From JAXMAR01 sp046350295 (GTDB lineage: Bacteria > Planctomycetota > Planctomycetia > Gemmatales > Gemmataceae): DNA of 64,000 nt. Shown piece by piece: positions 27,803 through 39,562 of this stretch (positions are counted from its first letter, which is position 1; each line of letters begins with the position of its first letter). The DNA is taken from assembly GCA_046350295.1 (NCBI GenBank), contig JAXMAR010000024.1:1-64000 (forward strand), written 5' to 3'. The translations under genes were made by a program, and so were the position numbers. The notes under the pieces are model-generated. The model did no database searches. It worked only from the letters and a program-made list of their open reading frames with translations, and was not told the DNA's origin.

Positions 27803-28801
27803 CCGTTCCCCTTCACCATCAACTACAGCGCGACCGGCGGCAGCTTCGCCAACGGTATCTACGTCGACACCGGCTGGAGCGACGACTGGATCCGCATCCG
27901 CGGCACGCCTGCCGCGCCGCTCACCGTCTCCACCAGCACGGGCGATGAGCACATCGACATCGACGCCCCGAGCGGCCGGCTCGGCAACGTGCTGGGCGGC
28001 CCGGTCTCCATCGACGCCGGCCCAGGCGTCAACCAGCTGCACATCAGCGAGGCGAACTGCTCCGCGGGCGATGTCATCACCGTCCTGCCCACGCAGATCA
28101 TCGGCGAGGGGCCGTTCCCGTTCACCATCAACTACAGCGCGACGGGCGGCAGCTTCGCGGGCGGTTTCGACCTGACGACCGGGTATAGCGACGACTGGGT
28201 GCGCGTCCACGGCACGCCGGCTCTGAGCCACCTGAAGATCTACACCGGCGCCGGCAATGACCCTGCCGATGTGGACGCCCTGAGCGGCCGGCTCGGCAAC
28301 GTGCTGGCCGGCCAGGTGTCGGTCGACGCCGGCGCGGGCTCCAACGAGTTCCACCTCAGCGAGGCGGCGTGCACGGCTGGCGACGTGCTGACCATCTACG
28401 CGAGCCAGATCCTTGGCGAAGGGCCCTTCCCGTTCCTGATCAACTACGTCGCGACGGGAGGAACCTTCTCCAACGTACAGGTTACGACCGGCTCGAACGA
28501 CGACTGGCTGCGCGTCCGCGGCAAGCCCCCCGTCCCGTTCATGATCGACACAGGCGCCGGCAATGACGTGATGGACGTCTACGTCAGCCCGACCAGCTTC
28601 TACTCGAACCTGTGGCTCGACGGCGGCGCCGGCAGCAACTCGCTCACCGCCTTCGACCTGACCGGCGGCTACGGGGTGGGCGCGGTGATGGCGAACTCCG
28701 CCACCAGCGGCGACCTGCGCGTCACCTACTTCGGCATGTTCGTGAGCGACCTGCTCTTCCAGAACGTGCCGTGGGGCGGGGTCCGCGTGAAGCCGGCGTA
28801 A
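27803..28801 (+). CDS. Giant secreted protein, C-terminal repeat part
   Basis: C-terminal ~330 residues of the same gene, back in the starting frame. It consists of near-identical units of about 100 residues with GDDVIEIEAP/GNDPADVDA, SGRLGNVLGGPVSIDAG, CSAGDVITVLPTQIIGEG and PFTINYSATGGSF. The repeats resemble calcium-binding or beta-roll style GxGxD arrays in layout but lack the strict consensus. It ends RVKPA with TAA at 28799-28801. The last, most divergent unit may be the anchoring or sorting end; no PEP-CTERM or LPXTG motif is visible. Confidence 0.75.
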   Translation, partial: PFPFTINYSATGGSFANGIYVDTGWSDDWIRIRGTPAAPLTVSTSTGDEHIDIDAPSGRLGNVLGGPVSIDAGPGVNQLHISEANCSAGDVITVLPTQIIGEGPFPFTINYSATGGSFAGGFDLTTGYSDDWVRVHGTPALSHLKIYTGAGNDPADVDALSGRLGNVLAGQVSVDAGAGSNEFHLSEAACTAGDVLTIYASQILGEGPFPFLINYVATGGTFSNVQVTTGSNDDWLRVRGKPPVPFMIDTGAGNDVMDVYVSPTSFYSNLWLDGGAGSNSLTAFDLTGGYGVGAVMANSATSGDLRVTYFGMFVSDLLFQNVPWGGVRVKPA

Positions 28802-28904
28802 TCAAGAAGCCGCGGTTTTCCCCTGAGCGGAAGGGGCGGTCCCTTTTGCGTTGCAGAGTCCGAATACACTGCTCACGGCCTTCGGGCCGAGAAAGGACGG
28901 GATC

Positions 28905-29306
28905 ATGTCGAAGAAATGTCGCGTGGCGCTGGCGCTGCTGCTGGCCATCATCGCCGTTCCCATGGGCGGCTATTACGCCGGCGAGAAGGCGACCGAAAAG
29001 AAGGCCAGCGTCTGGATGAAGACAAAGCTCGAGTTCTCGCGGCGCATCCTCGAAGGCCTGACCGAGGCTGATTTCGACAAGATCGCCGACAATGCCAAGA
29101 GCCTGAACTACGCCGGTTTCTTCGACGCCCTGTTCCGGCCGCCGAACCCGGAGTACAAGCATCAGATCACGCTCTTCGTGAGCGCCAACGAGGAGATCAT
29201 CCGCCAGGCCAAGGCCAAGAACATCTACGGCGCCACGCTGGCGTACAACCAGCTCATGGTAAGCTGCGTGCAGTGCCATCAGATGGTCCGGGACGCGAGG
29301 AAATAG
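28905..29306 (+). CDS. Exported c-type heme protein (cytochrome c'-like)
   Basis: A 133-aa protein from the ATG at 28905 with a short signal anchor (VALALLLAIIAVPMGGYYAG) and a single CxxCH heme site near the C-terminus (SCVQCHQMVRD). A four-helix-bundle-like body with the heme motif at the C-terminal end is the pattern of class II cytochromes (cytochrome c' / c556). It probably acts in the periplasm in electron transfer or ligand binding. It is separated from the giant gene by about 100 bases and probably has its own promoter. Confidence 0.8.
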   Translation: MSKKCRVALALLLAIIAVPMGGYYAGEKATEKKASVWMKTKLEFSRRILEGLTEADFDKIADNAKSLNYAGFFDALFRPPNPEYKHQITLFVSANEEIIRQAKAKNIYGATLAYNQLMVSCVQCHQMVRDARK

Positions 29307-29383
29307 CGCGGCGAGCTTTGCCTTCTCTCCGCGCGTCGTCTCCTCCCGGCTTTAGCCTCCGACGAGGAGGCGGCTGAAAAGCT

Positions 29384-29959
29384 TCACACAGGCTGTCTGC
29401 CGCGACGCCGGCCGAAGCAGCCCGCGGCGACGGCCGCCAGGCCGAAGATGACGAGGCTGGTGGGTTCAGGAGTGTGTGTGGGAACCAAGGAGACGTCGTC
29501 GAGGAAGGTGAAGCTCGGATCGTTCGCCGAGACGAACCTCAGGGTATCGCTTCCCGTGCCAACCACATCGAATGTGAACAGCGAATACGGCTGAGCGCCG
29601 TTGTTCATTTCGGAGAATAGGAGAGTGTTGTCCCAGAACACGGCCAGGCTGGTTATCGGGCCCCCATCGAGGACGGTCCGCCAGAAGCTCAACGTGTAAT
29701 GCTGTCCTGTCGTCGTCAACACGGTTTGCGAAAGCGTGTCGGGATCAGAGCTGAAGCCGGCGATTTGGGCTGCGAAGAGGCCGCTATGGACAACCGCGGG
29801 GGCCGAGTCGACAGAGACGGGGAAAGAGGGGTTCGGTCCCACGGTCCATCCGGTCAAGTCGCCCGTCTCGAACCCGCCGTTGACGATCAAGTCCGCCCGC
29901 GCCGGATCCACGCCAAGCAGAAGAGCCAAGGCCGCCAGAAGTAAATTTGTACGCTTCAT
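29384..29959 (-). CDS. PEP-CTERM secreted protein
   Basis: A 191-aa protein started at the ATG at 29959 (MKRTNLLLAALALLLG), a clear signal peptide. The body begins DLIVNGGFETGDLTGWTVG, as in DUF642/carbohydrate-binding-like modules of exported proteins. The end is PEPTSLVIFGLAAVAAGCFG followed by an Arg-rich tail, a canonical PEP-CTERM sorting signal cut by an exosortase. It faces the heme-protein gene convergently; the 78-base gap contains a GCCTCC/GGAGGC inverted repeat that may terminate both. Confidence 0.9.
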   Translation of the reverse strand: MKRTNLLLAALALLLGVDPARADLIVNGGFETGDLTGWTVGPNPSFPVSVDSAPAVVHSGLFAAQIAGFSSDPDTLSQTVLTTTGQHYTLSFWRTVLDGGPITSLAVFWDNTLLFSEMNNGAQPYSLFTFDVVGTGSDTLRFVSANDPSFTFLDDVSLVPTHTPEPTSLVIFGLAAVAAGCFGRRRGRQPV

Positions 29960-30070
29960 GAGTCCGTCATCCTTTACGGAATGGAGAAGCATCGTAAGAC
30001 TTAACAGAAAGTGTATTCCTATTCCTACGGCAGGCAACCTGTCTCACAGTCTCTCGCGGAAAGGACTCCC

Positions 30071-30668
30071 ATGCGCGTTCATGATGAATGGCTCCTCACT
30101 CCTGACCGCGTCGCCGTGCACGAGCCGAGCGCGACGGCCGTCATCGCCGACCTGCATCTCGGTTATCTCGAAGCCCACGGCGGCAGGCGGGGACGCGACT
30201 TCCCCTTGTCCCCCTCGCCACGCTCCTCGGGCCGCTGGGCCGCGCGGCTCAAGCGAACGAAGGCGGCCCGCCTGGTCATCGCCGGCGATCTCTTCGAGAA
30301 GCGTTTCCTCGCCGATCTCTGGGCGGAGTTTACCGACTGGCTGAAGAGGCGCGGTGTCGCTCTGGTCGGCGTCGTCCTGGGCAATCACGACCGGCGCTGG
30401 CCTCAAGCGGAGGCGTCCGTCTGCCGCGACGCCTTGCCACTGGGAGACTGGCAAATCGTGCATGACGCTGCCCGTGGAAGGCGAACGGGTCGTGTGCGGC
30501 CATTTTCATCCGGCGATGCGGCATGGCGGGCGGCTGGCGGCCCTGCTATCTGATCAAGGAGAATCGCCTGGTGTTGCCGGCGTATTCCCAGGATGCGGCG
30601 GGGGTGACGTGTGGTCGCTGCGGGCTGGGACGGCTGGCGGCTGCCTGGTGATCAGGGTCGGCGCGTAG
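30071..30668 (+). CDS. Metallophosphoesterase (PdeM-like), frameshifted
   Basis: From the ATG at 30071 (MRVHDEWLLTPDRVAVHEP) the calcineurin-like motifs are all present: DLHLGY, GDLFEKR, GNHDRRW and CGHFHP. The layout matches the small phosphoesterases linked to ligase-associated DNA repair (PdeM). The frame changes near 30465 (after GDWQIVHD), again near 30530 (RPCYLIKENRLVLPAY lies in another frame) and near 30600 (DVWSLRAGTAGG), ending at TAG 30666-30668. Three indels in 150 bases look like sequence errors or early decay. A helicase/ligase partner is not in the window. Confidence 0.7.
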
Positions 30669-30891
30669 CGAACGTGGGGATCATCGGGCGAAGGCCGCCG
30701 GCGGATCTCGTTGTTTGGCAAGCCGGGGATCACACGAGCGCGACGAAGTCCTGCTTGAGCCGTTGCGGCGGGGTGATGTTGCCACGCCTGCCGCAGGCGC
30801 CGTGGTCAACGACGAGGCCCAAAGAAAGAGCAGCAGCCGCGGCTCTTTTCGATTATCCGTGAAACTGGTCCCCGCTCCGGACCACGCTTCT

Positions 30892-32549
<1,658 letters not shown>

Positions 32550-32608
32550 TCAAAACCTCCGACAAGCGAATGCAGCATGCGGAATGGAGAAGTGAGAATG
32601 AACGGCCG

Positions 32609-34410
32609 TCATTCTGCATTCTTCATTTTGCCTTCTGCATTGGGTTGCAAGCGTTTTAGTAGCTCGATGGCCTGGTCGTGGTCTTGAGCGGCCATCACCT
32701 GGGTCTTGATCGTTTGCGCGTGGCGCTGGGCCCGCTTGTGCCTGATGCGTTCGACGATGCCGGCGAGTACGTCCTGCCTGTTGGCGAGTGTGAGACCCGT
32801 ATCCTGAAGTTCCAGGGCCTTCCTCATCAACGGTTCATTATCCAGCCGGCTTCGTAAATGGTCCAGGTCAGCTGGTTTGCCTTCCTGCTGCAATTCGGCG
32901 AGACGTTCCAGAAGCTGGCGCAGCCCTGGATGCTCGACCTCTGCCAGCGGGATTTGCTCCAGCGCCTGGGGCAAGAGCCCCGGTTCCGCCAGCACTACCT
33001 GTAGCAGCTCGACTTCGTGCCGTGCCGCCGGCGCCGAGCGGATCTCGACCGGCCTCTCGCTCTCCTCCGGGGGGCGAGCGGCCTGCCTCTCGCCGCGGCC
33101 CTTGGCCGCCCGCATCTCGCGCAGTTGTTGCCACAGCTTCTCCTCCTTGAGCCCGAGCCGATGGGCAATCCGATTGACCATCAGATCGATCTTGAGGTTC
33201 CTTTCCTCCGGGCAGGCCGCGAGGATGCCGAGCATCTGCTCGACCGCCCGCCGCTGCCCCTCGACTCCCGCGTCCTTTTCGCGCTGCCAGACGCGGCGCA
33301 GCTTGAACTCGAACACGTCCACCGCGCTGTGCAGCACCTGCAGGAACGGGTCCGCTCCCTGCTGCACCAGGAGATCGCATGGATCGAGCCCCTCGGGGAG
33401 GGTGGCGATCCTGAGGTCCACTTCCTGACTGACGAAGACCTCCATGGCACGATCGACGCCCCCTTCGCCGCCGGCGTCAGCGTCGAAGACGAGCACGACG
33501 CGCGACACCAGGCCGCGCAGCTTCTTCACGTGCCTGGCGTTGAGGGCCGTCCCCATGGTGGCGACCACCGGCAGAACGCCGTACTGATGCGCCCATCAAG
33601 ACGTCCGTGTAGCCCTCGACGACCGCCAAAAACCCTTCCTTCTGCGCGCCTGCCGCGCTGGTCGATCCCGTACAACTGGTCGCTCTTCGAGAACAAAGGC
33701 GTCTCGGAAGAGTTGTAGTACTTCGCGACCCGTGCCGATGTAGGAGAAGACGGCAGAAACGCGCCCGCCAAAGCCCACCGGCGCCCCGCATGTCGCGGAT
33801 CGGGAACATCAAGCGGGTCGCGGAAACGGTCGTAGTAGCCGGGGCCGTGCTGGCTCTTGCCGATCAGGCCGACCTGCTCGAGCACTTCCTCGGAAAGCCT
33901 TTTGTCGCGCGCCTTCGACCAAAGCCAGTCGTTCGAAGCGGGGGCGAAGCCCAGCCCGAAGCGGCGGACGATGTCTCCTTTGAGTCGGCGCTCCCCCAGA
34001 TAGAGGCGTGCCGCCTCTGCCAAAGGGGACTCCAGAAGGCACTCCTGGAACTGCTCGGCTGCCCAGCGAACCACGTCAAGCATAAGGGCGCGGCTCGGGC
34101 CCTGCGGCGACTTCTTTAGAGAATCCGTGGAAATTCCCGCTCTGCGCGCCAACAACTCCAGCGCTTCCGGGAAGGTGATATGCTCGAACTCTTGCACAAA
34201 GTTGATGACATCGCCAAACTTGCCACAAGCCCAGCACCGATAGCGCTGCCGCCGCGGATCGACGTCGAACGACGGCTTCTGGTCGTCGTGGAAGGGACAC
34301 AGGCCCTTGAAGGTGGGACCCGCCGGACGCAGGGAGATATAGGCGCCAACGACGGCGACGATGTCGCTGGCCTCCTTCACCTGATCCTTGAGAGCGATCC
34401 AGTCGTCCAA
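32609..34410 (-). CDS. dnaG: DNA primase (frameshift cluster in the middle)
   Basis: Makes RNA primers for replication. The likely start is the TTG at 34410 (LDDWIALKDQVKEASDIVAV); no ATG lies in frame nearby. The N-terminal zinc finger reads GLCPFHDDQKPSF and YRCWACGKFGDVINF. The RNA-polymerase core has MFPIRDMRG, GFGGRV, AKYYNSSETPLFSKSDQLYG, the toprim glutamate EGYTDVL and DADAGG. Between about 33570 and 33825 these motifs fall in different frames (roughly five switches in 250 bases), whereas the N-terminal and C-terminal (DnaB-interacting) parts are clean. It ends KMKNAE at 32609, next to a short repetitive stretch of GCATTCT units. Upstream of rpoD, as in many bacteria. Confidence 0.9.
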
Positions 34411-34654
34411 GACACACCCGGCAGCTAGGACGCGCCACGGCGAGCGGGGGGCATGGGGTCCCTGTTCAGGGCGCCGCGCCCCTTGCCGGGCCGCCGAAGG
34501 CACGGCCCAGCGCACGCCATCTTGCGTGGCGCGAGCACTATCAGTATACGCAGGGGCCGTGAACAAAAGTCTGCCCGTCCGTGGGAAAGCCGTTTGGCCG
34601 GTTTGCCGTCTTGGCAAGCTTTGCGGCCGTTACCGCATGATATAGCGTGCGTCC

Positions 34655-34686
34655 AAAAAAACAGGGGCGATTTCTCTTGATCGCCC
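34655..34686 (-). terminator. Rho-independent terminator after the PepSY-like gene
   Basis: On the minus strand GGGCGAT-CAAGAGAA-ATCGCCC (34686-34665) is followed by CTG and a run of seven T (34661-34655). It lies 150 bases after the PepSY-like gene and upstream of dnaG, separating the two transcripts. Confidence 0.65.
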
Positions 34687-34833
34687 GCAAATCTTCGAGG
34701 CGTCGCGGCTCTGGCATCGCGGGTGGAATCCGCAGTTTTGCCAATGCTAGTGCGACCGGGAAAAACGGTCAAGCCGGGCAAGCGCGGCGATGTGGCCGCC
34801 CCTGCGTGCTGTGCGCGGCAACGGCAAGTCGAA

Positions 34834-35841
34834 TCACGACTTCCCCCCGAGTTTGAACTCCTTGATGGCGGCTCCGTCCGCCTTGAATTTGAGCGTCCGC
34901 GTGACACCGTCCTTCTCCACCTGAACCGTGTAGTAGACCTTGGGCGTCTCCACAGCGCCGAAGCGCAGCGCAGCACGGATCTCGAAGGCGCGGGCCGACG
35001 CCAGCTTCGCCCCCGGCGCCGCCTCGTCGAGCGCCTTGGTTACCGCTTTCGGCAGGTCCTTCGCCTTCACGGCCGCCCAGAGGTGCGGGATCACGCCTTC
35101 CGGTGACGCCACCATCTCGCGCTCGATCCGCTTGGTGACGAACTCGATCTCGTAGGTCAGGATCTCCAGGTCGCCCGTGCCGCCGTCAAACACTTCGTGC
35201 GTGATCTGCTTGACGATCGCGTCGGGGTACAGCGCCTTGATCGCGGCCACGGCCTTGCCGGCCTTCTCCGGAATGTCGAGTTCCTTGGCCGGTTTGTCCG
35301 CCTTCTTCTCGGGCCGGATTTCGGTCGTCTTGGCGCTCTTGCCGTCGGGGCTGACGATGAAGCGCGTAATCTTGCCGTCCTTCGTCACATCGATGGCGTA
35401 ACGTTGCACGTTGGCCTTGTCGAGTGCGACATATTTCATGGTGGCGCGCATTTCATTCTTCTGGGCGCTTTTGCTCGTTTCTCCGGGCGCCGCCTTGGCC
35501 AGGGCAGCCGCGACGGCCTTGGGCAAGTCTTTCGCCTCGATCGGGATCGGCAAGCGAATGATGACGCCCTCGGGAGTGACGGACAATTCCTGCTTCTTGT
35601 CGCCGGTGTGGAACCGCACCGTCCAGTAGAGCGGAACCCCCTTGCCGCCCGAGCCGCCGAAGCCCTTCGGCTCGGTCGCCTCATCAATGTCGGCCTTCGG
35701 AAACGCCGCCCGTACGGCGTCCACCGCCTTCGCCGCGCCCTTGGGAAAGTCCTTCGGTTTATCCGTACCGGCCCGAAGAGAGCCGGGAGCGCAGAGGAGG
35801 GGCGCCAAGGCTAGGGGGAGGAAGACGATGTGCCGAAACAT
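34834..35841 (-). CDS. Secreted PepSY-like repeat protein
   Basis: A 335-aa protein with a signal peptide (MFRHIVFLPLALAPLLCAPG). The body has three related units of ~95 residues, each with a helix such as AAKAVDAVRAAFPKADIDEA and a strand such as YWTVRFHTGDKKQELSVTPE, plus a recurring AKDLPKAVAAALAKAAPG. This is the PepSY-like (beta-lactamase-inhibitor-like) fold common in planctomycetes. Periplasmic or surface location; no enzymatic role is expected and the partner is unknown. Confidence 0.8.
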   Translation of the reverse strand: MFRHIVFLPLALAPLLCAPGSLRAGTDKPKDFPKGAAKAVDAVRAAFPKADIDEATEPKGFGGSGGKGVPLYWTVRFHTGDKKQELSVTPEGVIIRLPIPIEAKDLPKAVAAALAKAAPGETSKSAQKNEMRATMKYVALDKANVQRYAIDVTKDGKITRFIVSPDGKSAKTTEIRPEKKADKPAKELDIPEKAGKAVAAIKALYPDAIVKQITHEVFDGGTGDLEILTYEIEFVTKRIEREMVASPEGVIPHLWAAVKAKDLPKAVTKALDEAAPGAKLASARAFEIRAALRFGAVETPKVYYTVQVEKDGVTRTLKFKADGAAIKEFKLGGKS

Positions 35842-35926
35842 GATCGACTCCGGAGCGGGGAGGGAAGGCGGGTGGGTCTGAGGGGAAGGTATTCCACCGC
35901 GGCGGCAGTGGCAAGAAATCCTTCCA

Positions 35927-37429
35927 CTACCAGAGCCCCAGGATCTTCCACCACGCCAACCCGACCGTCAGCCAGATCGCGAGGTTCACCAGCGAGAGAA
36001 GAAAGCCGACGCGCCACCATGTTTCCATTGGCACGTAGTGGGTGTTGAAGAGGATCGGCCCGTGCGTCGTGCCGTAATGGGTCAGGCCGGCGGAGAGATT
36101 CGTGAGGAACGCGAAGGCGGCGGCGGCGAGCGCGGGAGGGACACCGGCGGCGATCAGGACTCCGATAAAGGCGGGGTACATCGAGACGATGTGGGCCGTG
36201 ATGCTGGCGAAGGCATAGTGCGCGTAGAAATAGATGGCGAGCGTGACGAGGAAAAGGCCAATAACGGACAGGCCATCGAGATCGGCGGCGACGCTTTCGG
36301 CGAAGACCCTGGGGATGTTCGTGTCCTTGAGCAGGATGCCGAGTTGCACGAGGCCGCCATACCAGATGAAGACGTCCCAGCCGGATTTCTCGGTGACGCA
36401 ATCCTCCCAGGTCAGTACGCCCGAGAGGAGCAGGACGGCGGCGCCGCCCAGCGCGATGCCGGCGACGTTCTTGCCGCCGCCCGCGAAGCCGTCGACGATC
36501 CAGCCGATGCAGACCCCGGCGAAGACGATGAGAACTACGGTCTCGCCCGGACGCATCGGTCCAAGCGCGGCAAGCTCGCGTCTGGCCATCTCCACGGCTT
36601 GCGGCGTGTGGCGGATTTCCGGTTTGGTCAGCCGGTAAGTGAGAAAAGGAACGACGAGGAGCGACACCAACCCCGGCACGCAGGCGTAGAGTAGCCAGGC
36701 TCCGTAATGCAGGTTGAGCGGTTCGGCGCCGGGATCCTTGCCCTGTTGCGCGGCCTCGGCGGTGATCCGGCGCGCCTCGGTGGCCGCCAGCGGGTTGCTC
36801 GCCTGCCCGGTCAGGAACATGGCGCAGTTGACGACGTCCGCCTGGTAAATGGCGAGCATGAGGAAGGAACCCAGGAGCGTAGCGCTGCGGCCGGGGAAGG
36901 ACTTGTAGAGTTCGGCCAGCGACCGACTGATCGGCAGGATGACGCCGCCGACGCGGGCGGCGTTGGAGGGGATCATGCCGGCGAGCAGCGTGTCGGTACC
37001 GATCAAGGCATAGCTGAGGCCGAGGGTGCTCTTGCCGATGGCCCGGACGAAGAAGAGAGCGATGCGTCGCGCCAGGCCGGTTTTGATGACGGCGCGGGCG
37101 ATGAAGTAGGCGGCCAGGACGAGCCAGACGCTGCCGTGCCCGAAGCCGCCCAGCGCCTGCTCGGTCGAGATCGTTTGCGTCAAGACGGCGACCGTCAGGC
37201 CGAGCAGAACAACGGCCCCGCCGGGGAGCGGCCGCAACATCAGGCCGAGGATCGTTGGGAGGAAGATGGCAAGGAGGCGCCAGCCCTTTTCGGTTACGCC
37301 ATCGGGGCGTTGCTGGAGGAAAACATCCCAGAGCCAGACACCCAAGCCCAGGCCGAGCATCAGGGCCCAAGCGAGGGCTCGCGGCACGAAGGGCCTATCG
37401 AGGAACGGAGTGGCTTGGTCGGCTTTCAC
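35927..37429 (-). CDS. DASS-family sodium/dicarboxylate or anion symporter
   Basis: A 500-aa inner-membrane protein with about 11-12 hydrophobic segments. The two SNT-type substrate/sodium motifs are visible as MIPSNAARVGGVILP in the first half and the less canonical THYGTTHGP-type loop in the second; FLTGQASNPLA lies between. Length and layout match the SLC13/DASS family (2-oxoglutarate/malate, citrate or sulfate transport). The substrate cannot be fixed from sequence. The first Met (MKADQATPFLDRP) fits the family. Confidence 0.88.
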   Translation of the reverse strand: MKADQATPFLDRPFVPRALAWALMLGLGLGVWLWDVFLQQRPDGVTEKGWRLLAIFLPTILGLMLRPLPGGAVVLLGLTVAVLTQTISTEQALGGFGHGSVWLVLAAYFIARAVIKTGLARRIALFFVRAIGKSTLGLSYALIGTDTLLAGMIPSNAARVGGVILPISRSLAELYKSFPGRSATLLGSFLMLAIYQADVVNCAMFLTGQASNPLAATEARRITAEAAQQGKDPGAEPLNLHYGAWLLYACVPGLVSLLVVPFLTYRLTKPEIRHTPQAVEMARRELAALGPMRPGETVVLIVFAGVCIGWIVDGFAGGGKNVAGIALGGAAVLLLSGVLTWEDCVTEKSGWDVFIWYGGLVQLGILLKDTNIPRVFAESVAADLDGLSVIGLFLVTLAIYFYAHYAFASITAHIVSMYPAFIGVLIAAGVPPALAAAAFAFLTNLSAGLTHYGTTHGPILFNTHYVPMETWWRVGFLLSLVNLAIWLTVGLAWWKILGLW

Positions 37430-37551
37430 AGGTGAGGGCCGAGGGCAGTAGGGTTACGAGCAGGATACGTATTGGCGGCAGAGAGGGGATGGAGGATTCG
37501 GAAAACACGCCGCGGGCCTTCCGTGTCTCCCGCATGCCAATGCTGTTGTAC

Positions 37552-37800
37552 GCCAATAGAAATGTCCGGTCTTTGGCCAATAGAAATGTGCGCCTAGCGT
37601 GAAGGAGGACGAGACCGGTTCGCCATGAGTCCGCGGGAGCGGGATCGCTTGCGGGTGTCGCAGGACTTGAATGGGGGCAGATACACGCAGGTCAAGGCCG
37701 CGGAGTTGTTGAAGCGGAGCGTGCGGCAGGTGCGTCGTTTGCAGGAGCGGCTTGCCGGACAGGGCGTGGCCGAGCTACGCTCGCTCGTCGGCCTCTGTCC
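37552..37800 (+). mobile_element. Truncated IS end with transposase N-terminus
   Basis: Two direct copies of GCCAATAGAAATGT (37552-37565 and 37576-37589) lie just upstream of an ATG at 37625 reading MSPRERDRLRVSQDLNGGRY then TQVKAAELLKRSVRQVRRLQ, the helix-turn-helix N-terminus of an IS481/ISNCY-like transposase. After about residue 57 the sequence is unrelated and runs into tRNA-Pro, so only the left end of the IS remains. Confidence 0.7.
37625..37795 (+). pseudogene. Transposase N-terminal fragment
   Basis: 57 recognisable codons of a helix-turn-helix transposase (VRRLQERLAGQGVAELRS at the end) with no catalytic domain. It is abutted by unrelated sequence and then tRNA-Pro. Confidence 0.65.
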
Positions 37801-37877
37801 ACAAAAAACCACGGCGACTAGCAGGTCAAAAGGCACTCAAAGAGCACGTTTTGAACTTGCCAGTCGCCGTAAGTGTG

Positions 37878-37952
37878 TCGGGCCGACTGGATTCGAACCA
37901 GCGACCTCCTGAACCCCATTCAGGCGCGCTAGCCAAACTGCGCCACGGCCCG
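37878..37952 (-). tRNA. tRNA-Pro(GGG)
   Basis: A 75-base tRNA on the minus strand. The acceptor arm CGGGCCG/CGGCCCG pairs, the anticodon stem-loop CCTGA-ATGGGGT-TCAGG gives GGG, the T-loop is GGTTCGAATCC and the discriminator is A; CCA is not encoded. Confidence 0.95.
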
Positions 37953-38163
37953 AGCGGCCGGTCTTCATGACCGGACAACGGGATTCTAGCGGTTGGACAC
38001 GATATTGCAAGGTCAGGTTCACGCCGGACCTGTAGCGGTTTTTCCGGCTTTTCCGGGTTCCGTCTCCTGTCGGGCGGCGCGGAAGGGTGAACTGGGAAAG
38101 ACAAGGCGCGGGCGCCTTTGGGAGAATGCGTTCACCCGCGCCGGCTTCCGGAAAAAGCTTGCC

Positions 38164-39519
38164 ATGTCCTGGTTTCATCGCCTCTGCGGTTTGACGTTGC
38201 TCCTAGCCGCGCTTTTCTTCTGCGTCCGGTCTGAGCCGCAGCGCGTCCGTGCCGACGGCGAGCCGCCGGCGTTCGGGGCACAGGCGCTGGACCCGCCGGC
38301 GCCGCTGGTGAAGATTCGCGTCCGCGTGCCCGCTTGCTCCGGTCCCGGCCGCGACCTGATCTATTGCATCCTCGTCGAGAACTGCTCGCCCGCCGAGGCG
38401 CACCATGTCGTCGTCAAGGACCCGCTCCCCAAGAACGCGAAGTTCGTCAAGGCCGATCCGGAGCCGGCGGTCAAGGACGGGGAGCTGCGCTGGAACATCG
38501 GCACGCTGGGGGGCGGGGCCTGTCGCGAGATCAAGCTGGTGCTGCGGCCGACGGATCTGGAAGACGTGAAGAACTGCGTGCGCGTGCAATACGAGCACGG
38601 AGAATGCGTCGTGACACGGCAGCTGGCGGCGTTTGGGCCGGCAGTGATTGGCGAGCCGCCGCTGCTCGAACCGGGCAAGGAAAAGCCAAAGGACAAGATC
38701 CCGCCGCCGCCCGATAAGGACAAGCCGGCCAAGCTCAAGGTGACGGTCGATGGACCGGCCAAGGGGTATCTGAACCGGTCGGCGCGCTATTTCATCACGG
38801 TGAGCAACGAAGGGATCGGCCCGGCCGGCAACGTGCTGGCGACGTTCAAGCTGGCGGCGAAGGCGGAGTTCGTGAAGGCGAGCGACAAGGGAGAGCACCT
38901 GGAGAGCCAGGTCGCCTGGGTGCTCGGCGATCTGCCGGTCGGCGCCAAGCGGACCGTCGTCGTGGAAGTGAAGGCGAAGGAGCCGGGCGAGCTGTGCCAT
39001 GAGGCCGCGGCGCGGGCGGACGGCGGCATCAGCTCGGGGACCGTGAGCTTTTGCACGACCTTCGCTGGAATTACCGCGTTGATGCTGGAGATGTACGACC
39101 GGGACGACCCGATCCCCGTCGGCGGCGACACGGCTTATCCGATCCTCATCCGCAACACCGGGACCGGCGCGGCGACGAACCTCCAACTCAAAGCCTACAT
39201 CGGCGATGGGTTGATGTTGACGCGCGCCAAAGGCCCGGCGGATCACCGGCTCGGCGAGAAGACGCCGAAGGCGCAGGAGCTTGTGTTTGAGCCCATCGTG
39301 AGCTTGGAGCCGGGCAAGGAGTTGAACTTCGAGGTGTTCGTCAAGGGGAGCAAGGCGGGGGACGCTCGCTTTCGCATCGAGCTGACGGCCGACCAATTAA
39401 GGGAAGGCGGCCCCGTGCTGGAAACGGAAAGCACGCAAGTTTACGCCGAGGATCCGGCGGTGAGTCGACGCGTGAGCCCGCCGGAGGCGTATCGGCCGAG
39501 CATTCGCGAGCGGCGGTGA
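38164..39519 (+). CDS. Secreted DUF11-type repeat protein
   Basis: A 451-aa protein started at the ATG at 38164 (MSWFHRLCGLTLLLAALFFC), a signal peptide that removes an unlikely upstream extension. It carries three conserved-repeat (DUF11/CARDB-like) beta domains, with typical motifs LIYCILVENCSPAEAHHVVV, RYFITVSNEGIGPAGNVL and DTAYPILIRNTGTGAATNLQ, separated by a Pro/Lys linker. These domains form extracellular or cell-wall structures. No catalytic motif is present. Confidence 0.8.
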   Translation: MSWFHRLCGLTLLLAALFFCVRSEPQRVRADGEPPAFGAQALDPPAPLVKIRVRVPACSGPGRDLIYCILVENCSPAEAHHVVVKDPLPKNAKFVKADPEPAVKDGELRWNIGTLGGGACREIKLVLRPTDLEDVKNCVRVQYEHGECVVTRQLAAFGPAVIGEPPLLEPGKEKPKDKIPPPPDKDKPAKLKVTVDGPAKGYLNRSARYFITVSNEGIGPAGNVLATFKLAAKAEFVKASDKGEHLESQVAWVLGDLPVGAKRTVVVEVKAKEPGELCHEAAARADGGISSGTVSFCTTFAGITALMLEMYDRDDPIPVGGDTAYPILIRNTGTGAATNLQLKAYIGDGLMLTRAKGPADHRLGEKTPKAQELVFEPIVSLEPGKELNFEVFVKGSKAGDARFRIELTADQLREGGPVLETESTQVYAEDPAVSRRVSPPEAYRPSIRERR

Positions 39520-39562
39520 CATCAGGTTTTTTCGGTCGGCGGCGAGCCGGTTTTCCGTTTCG

